Part shown: positions 7,772-16,839 of the stretch, piece by piece
Numbering within the stretch: the stretch's first letter is position 1
Layout: every line of letters begins with the position of its first letter
Assembly (NCBI GenBank): GCA_900320095.1
Contig: ONQZ01000043.1
Coordinates: 1-55,510, forward strand
From: an uncultured Lentisphaerota bacterium
GTDB lineage: Bacteria > Verrucomicrobiota > Lentisphaeria > Victivallales > UBA1829
Direction: 5' to 3'
DNA: 55,510 nucleotides
The notes under the pieces: generated by a model
The model's database searches: none
What the model was told of the DNA's origin: nothing
Seen by the model: the letters and a program-made list of their open reading frames with translations, nothing else
Position numbers and translations under genes: made by a program

Positions 7772-8770
7772 ATGAAGAAACCTATTAATATTAGTTCGAT
7801 TCAAAAAACAGAACATCTGGATCCTAATTATCTTCCTTTAACAATGGATAGTATTAAGAAAGTGGAGGACGCAGTAGAGAACGATCCCGTTTATGGAAAT
7901 GGAGCAAATGGAGGGGTACTTAGGGAGTACTTTTCTTCTAAAAAGGAAAATACAGATGAAATAACAATCTTACATAAGATCATGTTGATAGATTATACCT
8001 ACTCAACAAATCTTTCTATGTATAAAAACGTGATAACGCTTTCTGAATTGACGGAAATCATAAGAACTACTATAGATTTAGATAAGAGAATAAATGATGG
8101 ATGTATTGACGTTGTTGATGAAATAATTAATAAAGTATACCAGAAAACGAATGGGAAATACACTCCTCTGTCATTTGTTTCAAAATACTGTACCGTAAAC
8201 AATTGTATTGGTTGTGAAAAAGACAGCTTTTCCATATATGACAACATTGTTGCGGATGCGATTCCCAAGTATTTAGACATAAAGGATTCTTATCAAAAAG
8301 ACTGGGAAAGGGAGAAACAATACGATAATTTTCATTCCTTGATATCGAAAATGATCGAGGTTTATGGCTTGGATAAAAACGATTCTCATATTCGCCGTAA
8401 ACTTGACCATTTCCTTTGGTACCCGAATCGACTTAACAAAGTCAAGGTGGCAATAAAGAAAGTTTTGGAAAAAAAGCTAAAAAACAAACTAAAAATCAAA
8501 GATATAACTGCTCAGGTCTTGATGCCTGAAATAGTTTCGGAAGAGGTTCGTTATCCAGTCAAACTTAATCGTGCAGTGGGGCGTGATTGCATTGATGCCG
8601 ATATTGAAAACAAACTTGCGGAGAAGCTATATGTAAAGGAAAATCTTTTTGTAGATATTTCCGAATCGGGTTTTCTTACCATTAGATTTCCTAGTAAAAA
8701 GAAAGACGAGGTTTTTCTCGAACCGCTTCTTGCTTTATGGAAAAAGATCAATTCACCAAAAGAATCGTGA
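7772..8770 (+). CDS. AT-rich cassette protein of unknown function, possible FtsK-alpha-like C-terminus
   Basis: I do not recognise this 332-residue protein securely. The ATG at 7772 has an almost ideal AGGAGG (7759-7764) seven bases upstream; the frame is open further upstream only by overlap with the WYL gene. Codon use is visibly AT-rich and unlike any neighbour, a sign of recent transfer. Residues 133-157 carry LSFVSKYC and FSIYD, a SK...IYD pattern I associate with several uncharacterised proteins of DNA-glycosylase-like (OGG) fold; this is weak. Cys140, Cys145 and Cys148 cluster in CTVNNCIGC. Residues about 238-325 can be laid against the alpha domain of the next protein: LKIKD with LKIDG, and FLTIRFPSKK...VFLEPLL with ALGIQVPNKT...VYMRSLL. 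The protein looks soluble and helical, with no signal peptide. Confidence 0.75.
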   Translation: MKKPINISSIQKTEHLDPNYLPLTMDSIKKVEDAVENDPVYGNGANGGVLREYFSSKKENTDEITILHKIMLIDYTYSTNLSMYKNVITLSELTEIIRTTIDLDKRINDGCIDVVDEIINKVYQKTNGKYTPLSFVSKYCTVNNCIGCEKDSFSIYDNIVADAIPKYLDIKDSYQKDWEREKQYDNFHSLISKMIEVYGLDKNDSHIRRKLDHFLWYPNRLNKVKVAIKKVLEKKLKNKLKIKDITAQVLMPEIVSEEVRYPVKLNRAVGRDCIDADIENKLAEKLYVKENLFVDISESGFLTIRFPSKKKDEVFLEPLLALWKKINSPKES

Positions 8771-8854
8771 TAACAAAACATAGGACTTTCGGAAGCATTC
8801 GCGAAAAACATTTTCAACAATCGAAATAGTAGCCCCCGAAAAGGAACACAAGTC

Positions 8855-10060
8855 ATGGATAACATCAGTTCAGAATCTACTTATACCCTACCCAGTTCAA
8901 CGTTGTTGAAAGAAGACATCTCTCAGAAAGAGAAGGTAAGCTCACGAGACGCAAAGGCAAAAATGGAAGAGATCCTGTCCAACTTGAAGATCGACGGGCA
9001 TGTAACAAAGGTTTCCGTTGGTTCCAGCGTAACGCAGTATGAAATAACGTTGGAGCCGGGCGTCAGGGCAAGCAAGGTCGAAAGAAACGAAACGGCCATC
9101 AAGGAAGCCTTAGGTGCGTCCAGTATTCGGCTTGTCATTCCGATTCCAGGGAAAAACGCCCTCGGAATTCAGGTGCCGAACAAAACAGCCACTCCGGTTT
9201 ATATGCGTTCGCTCCTCGAATCGAAGGAATGGAACGAATCCAAGGCAGCCGTGCCCGTCCTACTGGGACAGGACATGGAAGGAAAAACAGCCATTCTTGA
9301 TTTTGCGAAAGCGCCGCATCTTCTTATTGCCGGGGATGCGAAGTCGGAAGTGTCCGCCTGCTTGAACACGATCATCCTGAGCCTTCTCTTCAAGTTTTCT
9401 CCGAATGAACTCACGTTCCTTATCCTTGCGCCCAAGAGCGGACCATTAAGCGTGTTCGGTCGGATTCCGCACATGCTTGTCCCCATTGTGAGCGAACCGA
9501 AAGAGTATGTACCGACGCTCCGATGGGCGGCGGATGAAGTGGACCGCCGCTATAAGGTGCTGGCTAAGGTCAAGGCAAAGAATCTTACCGCGTTCAATTC
9601 CCGGCTGGCGGATTCGCAACTTCTTACGGACGATGATGGAAATGTGATCCCTCAAAAACTCCCGGTTCTCGTGATTATCATCAGCGAACTCGCTGATGTC
9701 ATGATGGCCGATTCTACCGACAGGGAAGAAGCGGAAATGTGCATCTGTCGAATTGCACAGAACGGTCATGCCGCAGGCATCCACCTGATCATCATGACGC
9801 AGTCACCTCGCAAAGAAGTCGTTACCGGCCTTATCAAGGCGAACATCCCCACCAAGATCGCGTTCCGCGTCAACGATATCAATGAAAGCCGCGCGTATTT
9901 GGACACGAAAGGAGCTGAAAAGTTGCTCGGGAACGGGGATATGTTGTTCAATCCACCGGATGGTTTACCATTAAAGCGCATTCAGGGCCCCCTTGTCTCT
10001 GAAGATGAAGTTTCCAAGGTGGTTGCTGAGGTTCGCAAGCAATCTGAAGAACAGCGATGA
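8855..10060 (+). CDS. FtsK/SpoIIIE-like protein with inactivated ATPase motifs
   Basis: The 401 residues align along the FtsK alpha and beta motor domains: ITLEPGVRASKV, IPIPGKNALGIQVPNK, VLLGQDMEGK, APHLLIAG, IPHMLVPIV, GIHLIIMTQ, GLIKANIPTKIAFRVND, then GAEKLLGNGDML. There are no N-terminal membrane helices and no gamma domain. The catalytic residues are lost. The P-loop AGATGSGKS is AGDAKSEVS (159-167), so the lysine is Val166. The Walker B IDELAD is ISELAD (Ser277 for Asp, Glu278 kept). IDPK is LAPK (Ala192). RAAGIH is HAAGIH (His305) and TQRP is TQSP (Ser317). The frame is intact, so this is a maintained pseudo-ATPase rather than a pseudogene. AAAGGAA precedes the ATG, and the stop overlaps the next start by ATGA. 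It may join or mimic FtsK hexamers; that is inference. Confidence 0.88.
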   Translation: MDNISSESTYTLPSSTLLKEDISQKEKVSSRDAKAKMEEILSNLKIDGHVTKVSVGSSVTQYEITLEPGVRASKVERNETAIKEALGASSIRLVIPIPGKNALGIQVPNKTATPVYMRSLLESKEWNESKAAVPVLLGQDMEGKTAILDFAKAPHLLIAGDAKSEVSACLNTIILSLLFKFSPNELTFLILAPKSGPLSVFGRIPHMLVPIVSEPKEYVPTLRWAADEVDRRYKVLAKVKAKNLTAFNSRLADSQLLTDDDGNVIPQKLPVLVIIISELADVMMADSTDREEAEMCICRIAQNGHAAGIHLIIMTQSPRKEVVTGLIKANIPTKIAFRVNDINESRAYLDTKGAEKLLGNGDMLFNPPDGLPLKRIQGPLVSEDEVSKVVAEVRKQSEEQR

Positions 10061-10611
10061 CTGAGCGGGAATTCAACGATCTGAAAAACCAAACTGTGGC
10101 TGCATTGTTTCAGGTAGGTAAGTGTTACGAAACGGGCGATGGCGTCGGCAAGGATGAAGCGGAGGCTGTCAAATGGTACCGTATGGCGGCGGAGCATGGT
10201 TGCGCCGATGCGATGTTTGAACTCAGCAAATGCTATACATTCGGTATTAGCGTGAGGCGGAACCGTGTAACAGCGGCAAAATGGCTGCAAAAAGCCGCCG
10301 AGCATGACCATGTGAGAGCAATGTTTATCCTCGGCAACTGGTATCTGTCAAAACGGCGTGGCATTGAATACAACCCACGCAAAGCCGCCTGGTGGTTCCG
10401 CAGAGCAGCGGACAAGGGCGATGCATGGGGTATGTTTCACCTCGGGGAATGCTATGCGGACGGTGTCGGGATGAAGAAAGATTATGACGCGGCGTATTTA
10501 TGGTTTTGCCGTGCCGCGCTTGCCGCCCCTGACGACGAAAAGCTGTATCAATCCGTGCAGAACCAAATCTATGACCCGAACCTGAAAGAAGTTCTGGGAA
10601 AGAAAAACTAG
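10057..10611 (+). CDS. Sel1-repeat protein
   Basis: This 184-residue protein is made almost entirely of four Sel1-like (TPR-type) helical repeats: FQVGKCYETGDGVGKDEAEA, then FELSKCYTFGISVRRNRVTA, FILGNWYLSKRRGIEYNPRK, and FHLGECYADGVGMKKDYDAA. Such repeats build a curved scaffold for protein contacts. There is no signal peptide, unlike many secreted Sel1 proteins, so it should act in the cytoplasm. Its ATG overlaps the stop of the FtsK-like gene by four bases, so translation of the two is probably coupled and their products may form a complex. It is the last gene of the cassette and is followed by the hairpin cluster. Confidence 0.88.
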   Translation: MTEREFNDLKNQTVAALFQVGKCYETGDGVGKDEAEAVKWYRMAAEHGCADAMFELSKCYTFGISVRRNRVTAAKWLQKAAEHDHVRAMFILGNWYLSKRRGIEYNPRKAAWWFRRAADKGDAWGMFHLGECYADGVGMKKDYDAAYLWFCRAALAAPDDEKLYQSVQNQIYDPNLKEVLGKKN

Positions 10612-10642
10612 GCTATATTATTCTATTTGCCGCTTCGCTGGG

Positions 10643-10758
10643 GGCTCGCATGCGCGAGCCTCGGTGAACTCGTTTGCACGAGTTCGACAGATTACTTTAC
10701 CGCGGGGCGCGAGAGGGCAAGCCCTCCACTGCGGTTGTGCTTGGCTACGCTCAAGCAC
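10643..10758. repeat. Cluster of four perfect hairpins, right hairpin cluster
   Basis: Stems with unrelated sequence follow one another: GGCTCGC/GCGAGCC (10643-10660), GAACTCGT/ACGAGTTC (10666-10685), GAGGGC/GCCCTC (10713-10726, inside an outer ACCGC/GCGGT pair at 10699-10735) and GTGCTTG/CAAGCAC (10737-10758). It lies between convergent genes, so it may act as a two-way terminator, but it lacks T tracts and is far larger than needed. A 79-codon frame through it is not credible as a gene. Confidence 0.65.
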
Positions 10759-10784
10759 GGGAGGCTATGTCTTCCTGCTGAGGA

Positions 10785-11339
10785 TCATTCGGCCTGGTGG
10801 CGGGGATCGCCGCAGAGGATGTTCATCGCCATGGTGAAGAGGGAGAAGGTGACGTCGGCGTCGTAGGCGGCACGGTGGGGCTGACCGGGGAAATTGTCGG
10901 GCACCGGGAATTTCGAGCGGAGGAATTCGAGGCTGTAGCTGGAAAGACCGGGGTAGGCGCGGCGGAAGATCGGGATGCTGTCGTAGGCTCCGCCCTGGAT
11001 CAGCTCCATGCCGCAGCGCGCGAGGCTCTCCTGCATGAACGACAGGTCAAACCGGGCGTTGTGCGCCACGAGGCGCGATTTCCGAGCGAAGTCCATGAAC
11101 TTGAACCCGGCCTCCCTGAACTTCGGCGCGTCGGCGACCATGGCGTCGTCGATGCCGGTCAGCGCGGTCAGGCGCGGCGGGATGGGCACGCCGGGATTCA
11201 CGAGCGTCTGGAACCTCGAAACGGAGCCGTCGAGCTCCACGCGTACCGCACCGATCTCAATGATGCGGTCGCGGACCGCGCTGAAGCCGGTCGTTTCGAG
11301 GTCGAAGACGGTGAACGGTCCGGAGCTGAGCCAGTTCAT
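10785..11339 (-). CDS. DnaQ-like DEDDh 3'-5' exonuclease
   Basis: The 184-residue protein is an RNase-T/DnaQ-fold exonuclease. ExoI is FDLETTG with Asp13 and Glu15; ExoII is LVAHNARFDLSF; ExoIII is HRAAYDADVTF with the DEDDh histidine and aspartate. It also keeps FQTLVNPG and LTGI.D around the first metal site. The length fits a stand-alone epsilon-like or proofreading-type exonuclease, not a PolC domain. It lies 34 bases downstream of glgP on the same strand. No clear Shine-Dalgarno sequence precedes the start, so it may be translated weakly or from readthrough. DNA proofreading or RNA trimming cannot be told apart from the sequence. Confidence 0.88.
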   Translation of the reverse strand: MNWLSSGPFTVFDLETTGFSAVRDRIIEIGAVRVELDGSVSRFQTLVNPGVPIPPRLTALTGIDDAMVADAPKFREAGFKFMDFARKSRLVAHNARFDLSFMQESLARCGMELIQGGAYDSIPIFRRAYPGLSSYSLEFLRSKFPVPDNFPGQPHRAAYDADVTFSLFTMAMNILCGDPRHQAE

Positions 11340-11373
11340 GGGGGGATGAATCCAGTTTCAGTTCAGCGGACGG

Positions 11374-13863
<2,490 letters not shown>

Positions 13864-14008
13864 GGTTTGAAAACTCCTTCTTGCAAGGCAGTGAAGTGGG
13901 CTGTGTCATGCGTCGGAAGGCGTAAGCCGTTCCGGCGGACGCGCGGTCTCCGATCGGTGCCGGACGGCGTTCCGTTCCGGGTGCGCGTGCAAAAAATCAT
14001 CGCTATAT

Positions 14009-14037
14009 AATATACTCTTGAACGCCCCTGTTTTCAA
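14009..14037 (-). promoter_or_regulatory. Promoter of glgP
   Basis: Minus-strand TTGAAA (14032-14037), exactly 17 bases, TATATT (14009-14014). It is one of the best matches to the pattern in this window. Confidence 0.7.
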
Positions 14038-14163
14038 CCCGGGTCTTTTCATCCATGAAAAAAGTGTTCCGCCCGCCATATCCCCTGCACCGTTCTTTTG
14101 CGGAGTTTCTGAGGATGCGTCCGACGATGTCCGCAGCGGAACCCTGTCATTCAGAGGACGCCT

Positions 14164-14209
14164 GTGCTGCCCGGCAACCTGCTTTGCAGGTCGTCTGACC
14201 GGGCAACAC
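14164..14209. repeat. Nested stem structure between glycosyltransferase gene and glgP
   Basis: Outer arms TGCCCGG/CCGGGCA (14168-14174, 14199-14205), extended by GTG/CAC, enclose an inner hairpin ACCTGC-TTT-GCAGGT (14177-14191). No T tract follows on either strand, so it is not a standard terminator. It could be a structured RNA or a mobile-repeat remnant. Confidence 0.5.
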
Positions 14210-14234
14210 GGGAGGCGGCTTCGGAAGAAAACGG

Positions 14235-15194
14235 TTATAACGAGTTGTTTTTCCCTCGGGAAAGATGATTCCGCTCGTAATAATTCACAAGGCTCACTTC
14301 ATATTCCCTGTCGGCTTGTTTCTTCATGGCATCCAGAATCAGCGCCGATGCCCAGGAGACAAGACCGGCGAGAAAAAGGAATGTCGAAAAGATCAGAGTC
14401 GGGAACCGCGGGACTGTGCCAGACTTGAAATACTCTATGAAAACGGGTGTCGAAAGAAGGACGCCGAGAAGAATAAGCGCGAGCCCTATGCACCCGAAGA
14501 ACTGGAACGGTCTGTAAAGGCGGAACGTATTGAAGATCGTGATCAGGACGCGCCATCCATCGTGGACAGTGCGAAGTTTTGATACGCTGCCGGCCGGGCG
14601 ATCCCGGTATGAAATAGGGACTTCCAGAACACGGAGACGTTTGTCGAAAGCGTGCAGTGTGATCTCAGTTTCAATTTCGAATCCTTCGGAAAAGATCGGA
14701 CAGTTTTTCACGAAACAGCGGGAAAAAGCTCGGTATCCGGTCATGACGTCCTTGACTTTGCTTCCCCAGAGAAAACTGACCAGCCAGCACACAAGCGCGT
14801 TTCCGAAATTGTGTCCGGGACGTTTGTTCTCTTCGTAATAGCTGGTCGAAAGCCTGTCCCCTGTTACCATGTCGGCGTTTCCTTCGAGAATCGGCTGTAT
14901 CAGGCTGTTCACTTCATTTGCCGGATACGTGTCGTCTGCGTCAGCCATGACATAGACATCGGCATCGATTTCCCGGAAAATAGCCCGGACGACATTACCC
15001 TTGCCTTTCCTGTGTACCGGTATCACGATGGCTCCCGCCGCTTTTGCCTTTTCAGCGGAATCGTCGGTGCTGGCATTGTTGAACACATAGATGTCCGCGT
15101 CAGGCAGTGCAGCCCGGAAATCCGCGATGGTTTTTGAAATTGTCTGCGCTTCGTTGTAGCAGGGCAGACAGACCGCAATACAGGCATGTTTCAT
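14235..15194 (-). CDS. Family 2 glycosyltransferase with two C-terminal membrane helices
   Basis: Starting at the ATG at 15194, which overlaps the upstream stop by ATGA, the protein has 319 residues. The N-terminal GT-A domain carries IAVCLPCYNEAQTI, the metal-binding VMADADDTYP and the acceptor-site VTGDRLS. Two hydrophobic segments follow near the end (FFGCIGLALILLGVLLSTPV and a second one from LIFSTFLFLAGLVSW). The layout is that of dolichyl- or undecaprenyl-phosphate sugar transferases, which load a sugar onto a lipid carrier. Coupling to the GT87-type gene supports this, because such enzymes use lipid-linked sugars. The in-frame ATG 18 codons earlier lies inside the upstream gene and is less likely. 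Confidence 0.88.
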   Translation of the reverse strand: MKHACIAVCLPCYNEAQTISKTIADFRAALPDADIYVFNNASTDDSAEKAKAAGAIVIPVHRKGKGNVVRAIFREIDADVYVMADADDTYPANEVNSLIQPILEGNADMVTGDRLSTSYYEENKRPGHNFGNALVCWLVSFLWGSKVKDVMTGYRAFSRCFVKNCPIFSEGFEIETEITLHAFDKRLRVLEVPISYRDRPAGSVSKLRTVHDGWRVLITIFNTFRLYRPFQFFGCIGLALILLGVLLSTPVFIEYFKSGTVPRFPTLIFSTFLFLAGLVSWASALILDAMKKQADREYEVSLVNYYERNHLSRGKNNSL

Positions 15195-16390
15195 TTCACA
15201 GGCTCTTTCTCCGCATCGAAAAGATGCAGTTTTGGCAGTATCCAGCATCCGAATATCGCCATTCCCAGCGATATGCGGCGGATAAGTTTTGTCAGGATTC
15301 CTTCATCGGGCAACAGCGGCCAGGCCACAAGGGCAATCAGGATCAGAGAGAAAACCCGAACTGATTTCTTATCCGTCCGGATTGCAGCCAGAGCGGCCAA
15401 AAGCTGGATTGCGCTCAGAATGACTCGGTCATGGGGTTTGCAGTAATTCCAAATCAACGCGCAAATCACGGCGGGAGCGAAAAAGGCAAGCCAACTGGAA
15501 GTCTTCCGGAGTCTCCATGTCAGGATCAGGCATATGGCGCTGCCGATGAACATGCTGATGCCGCCAAGTACTGCGGATGGAACTTTGTCGTGCAACCTTA
15601 TGAAAACGGTCGAGGGAATGAGCAATGTACCATTTTCCTCAGCTATAAACGCACAACCGCGCGGAACTTCCAGAATCATTTCCAGAGGGTTTTTTCCGCA
15701 CAAGAGGCACGGAGGAATGGTACAGATGACACAGATCGCAACGGCAACGCCCGCAGTAATAAAACGGCGCTTCATCAGGAGCGGGATCGCGAATAATACC
15801 CCTATCTGGGGTTTCGTCATGAGAAATGCCCATACAATGCCGGCTGAAATATCATGTCCGGCGGACACGGTCACGATCAGAAGAATGATTAGAAAGGCGT
15901 TGATGGCTCCATAGTTCCCCATAACAAGGACTTCTCCTGCCTCATACCCCAGAAAAAGGGCCGCCGATGCCGTAAAAATACTGTCAAACAAGTCGTGTCT
16001 TATTTTGAGTCCCTCCCTGTACGAATAAACCCCTGTCAACGCCAATGCCGCTGTGGAGATCAGCAGGAAAACGGTTCCGGCTGCACGTTCCGACAAAAAG
16101 GAAAGAGGCAAAAAATAAGTATACTCCCATGGGGTATAGACGTGAAGTGTCTTTACGCCGGGTTTTGCTTCCGGGGTCCCGAACAGAGCAAATTCGGTCG
16201 AGGGTGTTTTTTGGATTACGATGTCGTAGGGATCGATTCCCTGTCTGAGGCATTCCACTTCATGGTAGCGTAATCTGAAATCGTATCCGGGAATACTTCG
16301 TAAACCGTGGGTCAAGTTCAAGACAGCGATGAAGAGGGAGAACGCCGCAAAGACAAGGATCGCTAGTTTCCGGGGAGGTGTTTGGGACAT
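15191..16390 (-). CDS. GT87/DUF2029-type polytopic mannosyltransferase-like protein
   Basis: From the ATG at 16390 the protein has 399 residues and about nine to ten hydrophobic segments, with a first helix at LAILVFAAFSLFIAVLNLTH. An early loop carries DFRLRYHEVECLRQGIDPYD, the acidic loop typical of GT-C membrane transferases. MTKPQIGVLF and an NYCKPHD loop are also typical of the DUF2029 family. Family members use polyprenyl-phosphate sugars on the outer face of the inner membrane; the substrate here is unknown. I chose 16390 because the promoter lies at 16464-16492, so the 88 extra upstream codons cannot be translated from it. The start of the GT2 gene overlaps its stop. Confidence 0.82.
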   Translation of the reverse strand: MSQTPPRKLAILVFAAFSLFIAVLNLTHGLRSIPGYDFRLRYHEVECLRQGIDPYDIVIQKTPSTEFALFGTPEAKPGVKTLHVYTPWEYTYFLPLSFLSERAAGTVFLLISTAALALTGVYSYREGLKIRHDLFDSIFTASAALFLGYEAGEVLVMGNYGAINAFLIILLIVTVSAGHDISAGIVWAFLMTKPQIGVLFAIPLLMKRRFITAGVAVAICVICTIPPCLLCGKNPLEMILEVPRGCAFIAEENGTLLIPSTVFIRLHDKVPSAVLGGISMFIGSAICLILTWRLRKTSSWLAFFAPAVICALIWNYCKPHDRVILSAIQLLAALAAIRTDKKSVRVFSLILIALVAWPLLPDEGILTKLIRRISLGMAIFGCWILPKLHLFDAEKEPVK

Positions 16391-16463
16391 CGTGATACCT
16401 GTTGAGTGAAAGGATATGATATGAATATGCTCGGAAATGCTTGTTTGCCATTCCGTCATAGAT

Positions 16464-16492
16464 ACAATACATGTCCGACAAACATTTTGCAA
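16464..16492 (-). promoter_or_regulatory. Promoter of the glycosyltransferase pair
   Basis: Minus-strand TTGCAA (16487-16492), 17 bases, TATTGT (16464-16469). The leader to the ATG at 16390 is about 65 bases. Confidence 0.6.
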
Positions 16493-16726
16493 GATATGTT
16501 TGTTTTTTTTTGGATACTTTCTGTTCCTGGTTTGAAAATGCCGGCGCGTTCGGGGGTGGACGACGAGCCGTTTTTGTTTTTGCCGCTGGACCCCGGGCTG
16601 TCGGAATGCCGGCTTCGGCGCATCTCTTTCCCGTCTGTCGCCAGGAATCTCCATTTAATGATATTGTTTATTTGTGCTCGCTCGCGCAAAAAGACGGGAA
16701 AAAGCCTGTTTTCCATCCTTGCCGTC

Positions 16727-16755
16727 TTGATTTCAAACCGTTTTAAGTCTATATT
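16727..16755 (+). promoter_or_regulatory. Promoter of the gcv operon
   Basis: TTGATT (16727-16732), 17 bases, TATATT (16750-16755), about 85 bases before the gcvT ATG. Confidence 0.65.
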
Positions 16756-16784
16756 ATTCCGATAGCTTTTTTCGAGAACAAACC

Positions 16785-16821
16785 GCGGAGACCGGAGTAT
16801 TCTTTTTTATCCGGCTTCCGC
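16785..16821 (+). promoter_or_regulatory. Leader hairpin before gcvT
   Basis: GCGGA and CCGGA (16785-16796) pair with TCCGG and TCCGC (16810-16821) across a two-base internal bulge. The loop is T-rich. It ends just before the CAGAAAGG ribosome site, so it could influence initiation. No glycine aptamer core is apparent. Confidence 0.4.
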
Positions 16822-16839
16822 TTCAGAAAGGCGCTTCCC

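Larger units (their letters stand above)
13864..14234. other. Intergenic region of 371 bases upstream of glgP
   Basis: It holds the glgP leader and promoter (14009-14037) and a nested inverted-repeat structure (14164-14209). Frames that cross it on the plus strand are antisense to glgP or interrupted and are not supported as genes. Confidence 0.55.
16391..16839. other. Divergent intergenic region of 449 bases
   Basis: It contains promoters for the glycosyltransferase pair (minus) and gcvT (plus) plus the gcvT leader hairpin. The leader is too short for a classical tandem glycine riboswitch. Short frames on both strands cross the promoters and are not supported as genes. Confidence 0.6.

Noticed and set aside
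8855..10060. Calling the FtsK-like gene a pseudogene
   Set aside because: The frame is uninterrupted, has a ribosome site, is coupled to the next gene and keeps its non-catalytic motifs; only ATP-handling residues are changed.
6402..10758. Integrative element with attachment sites or a CRISPR array at the island
   Set aside because: No integrase, transposase or matching terminal repeats were seen, and the repeats on the left number only two with no regular spacers.
10627..10866. 79-codon frame through the right hairpin cluster
   Set aside because: Its sequence simply reads the palindromes and then the antisense of the exonuclease gene; there is no ribosome site.
16391..16839. Glycine riboswitch upstream of gcvT
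   Set aside because: From the recognised promoter the leader is only about 80 bases and shows one hairpin, not the paired aptamers expected.
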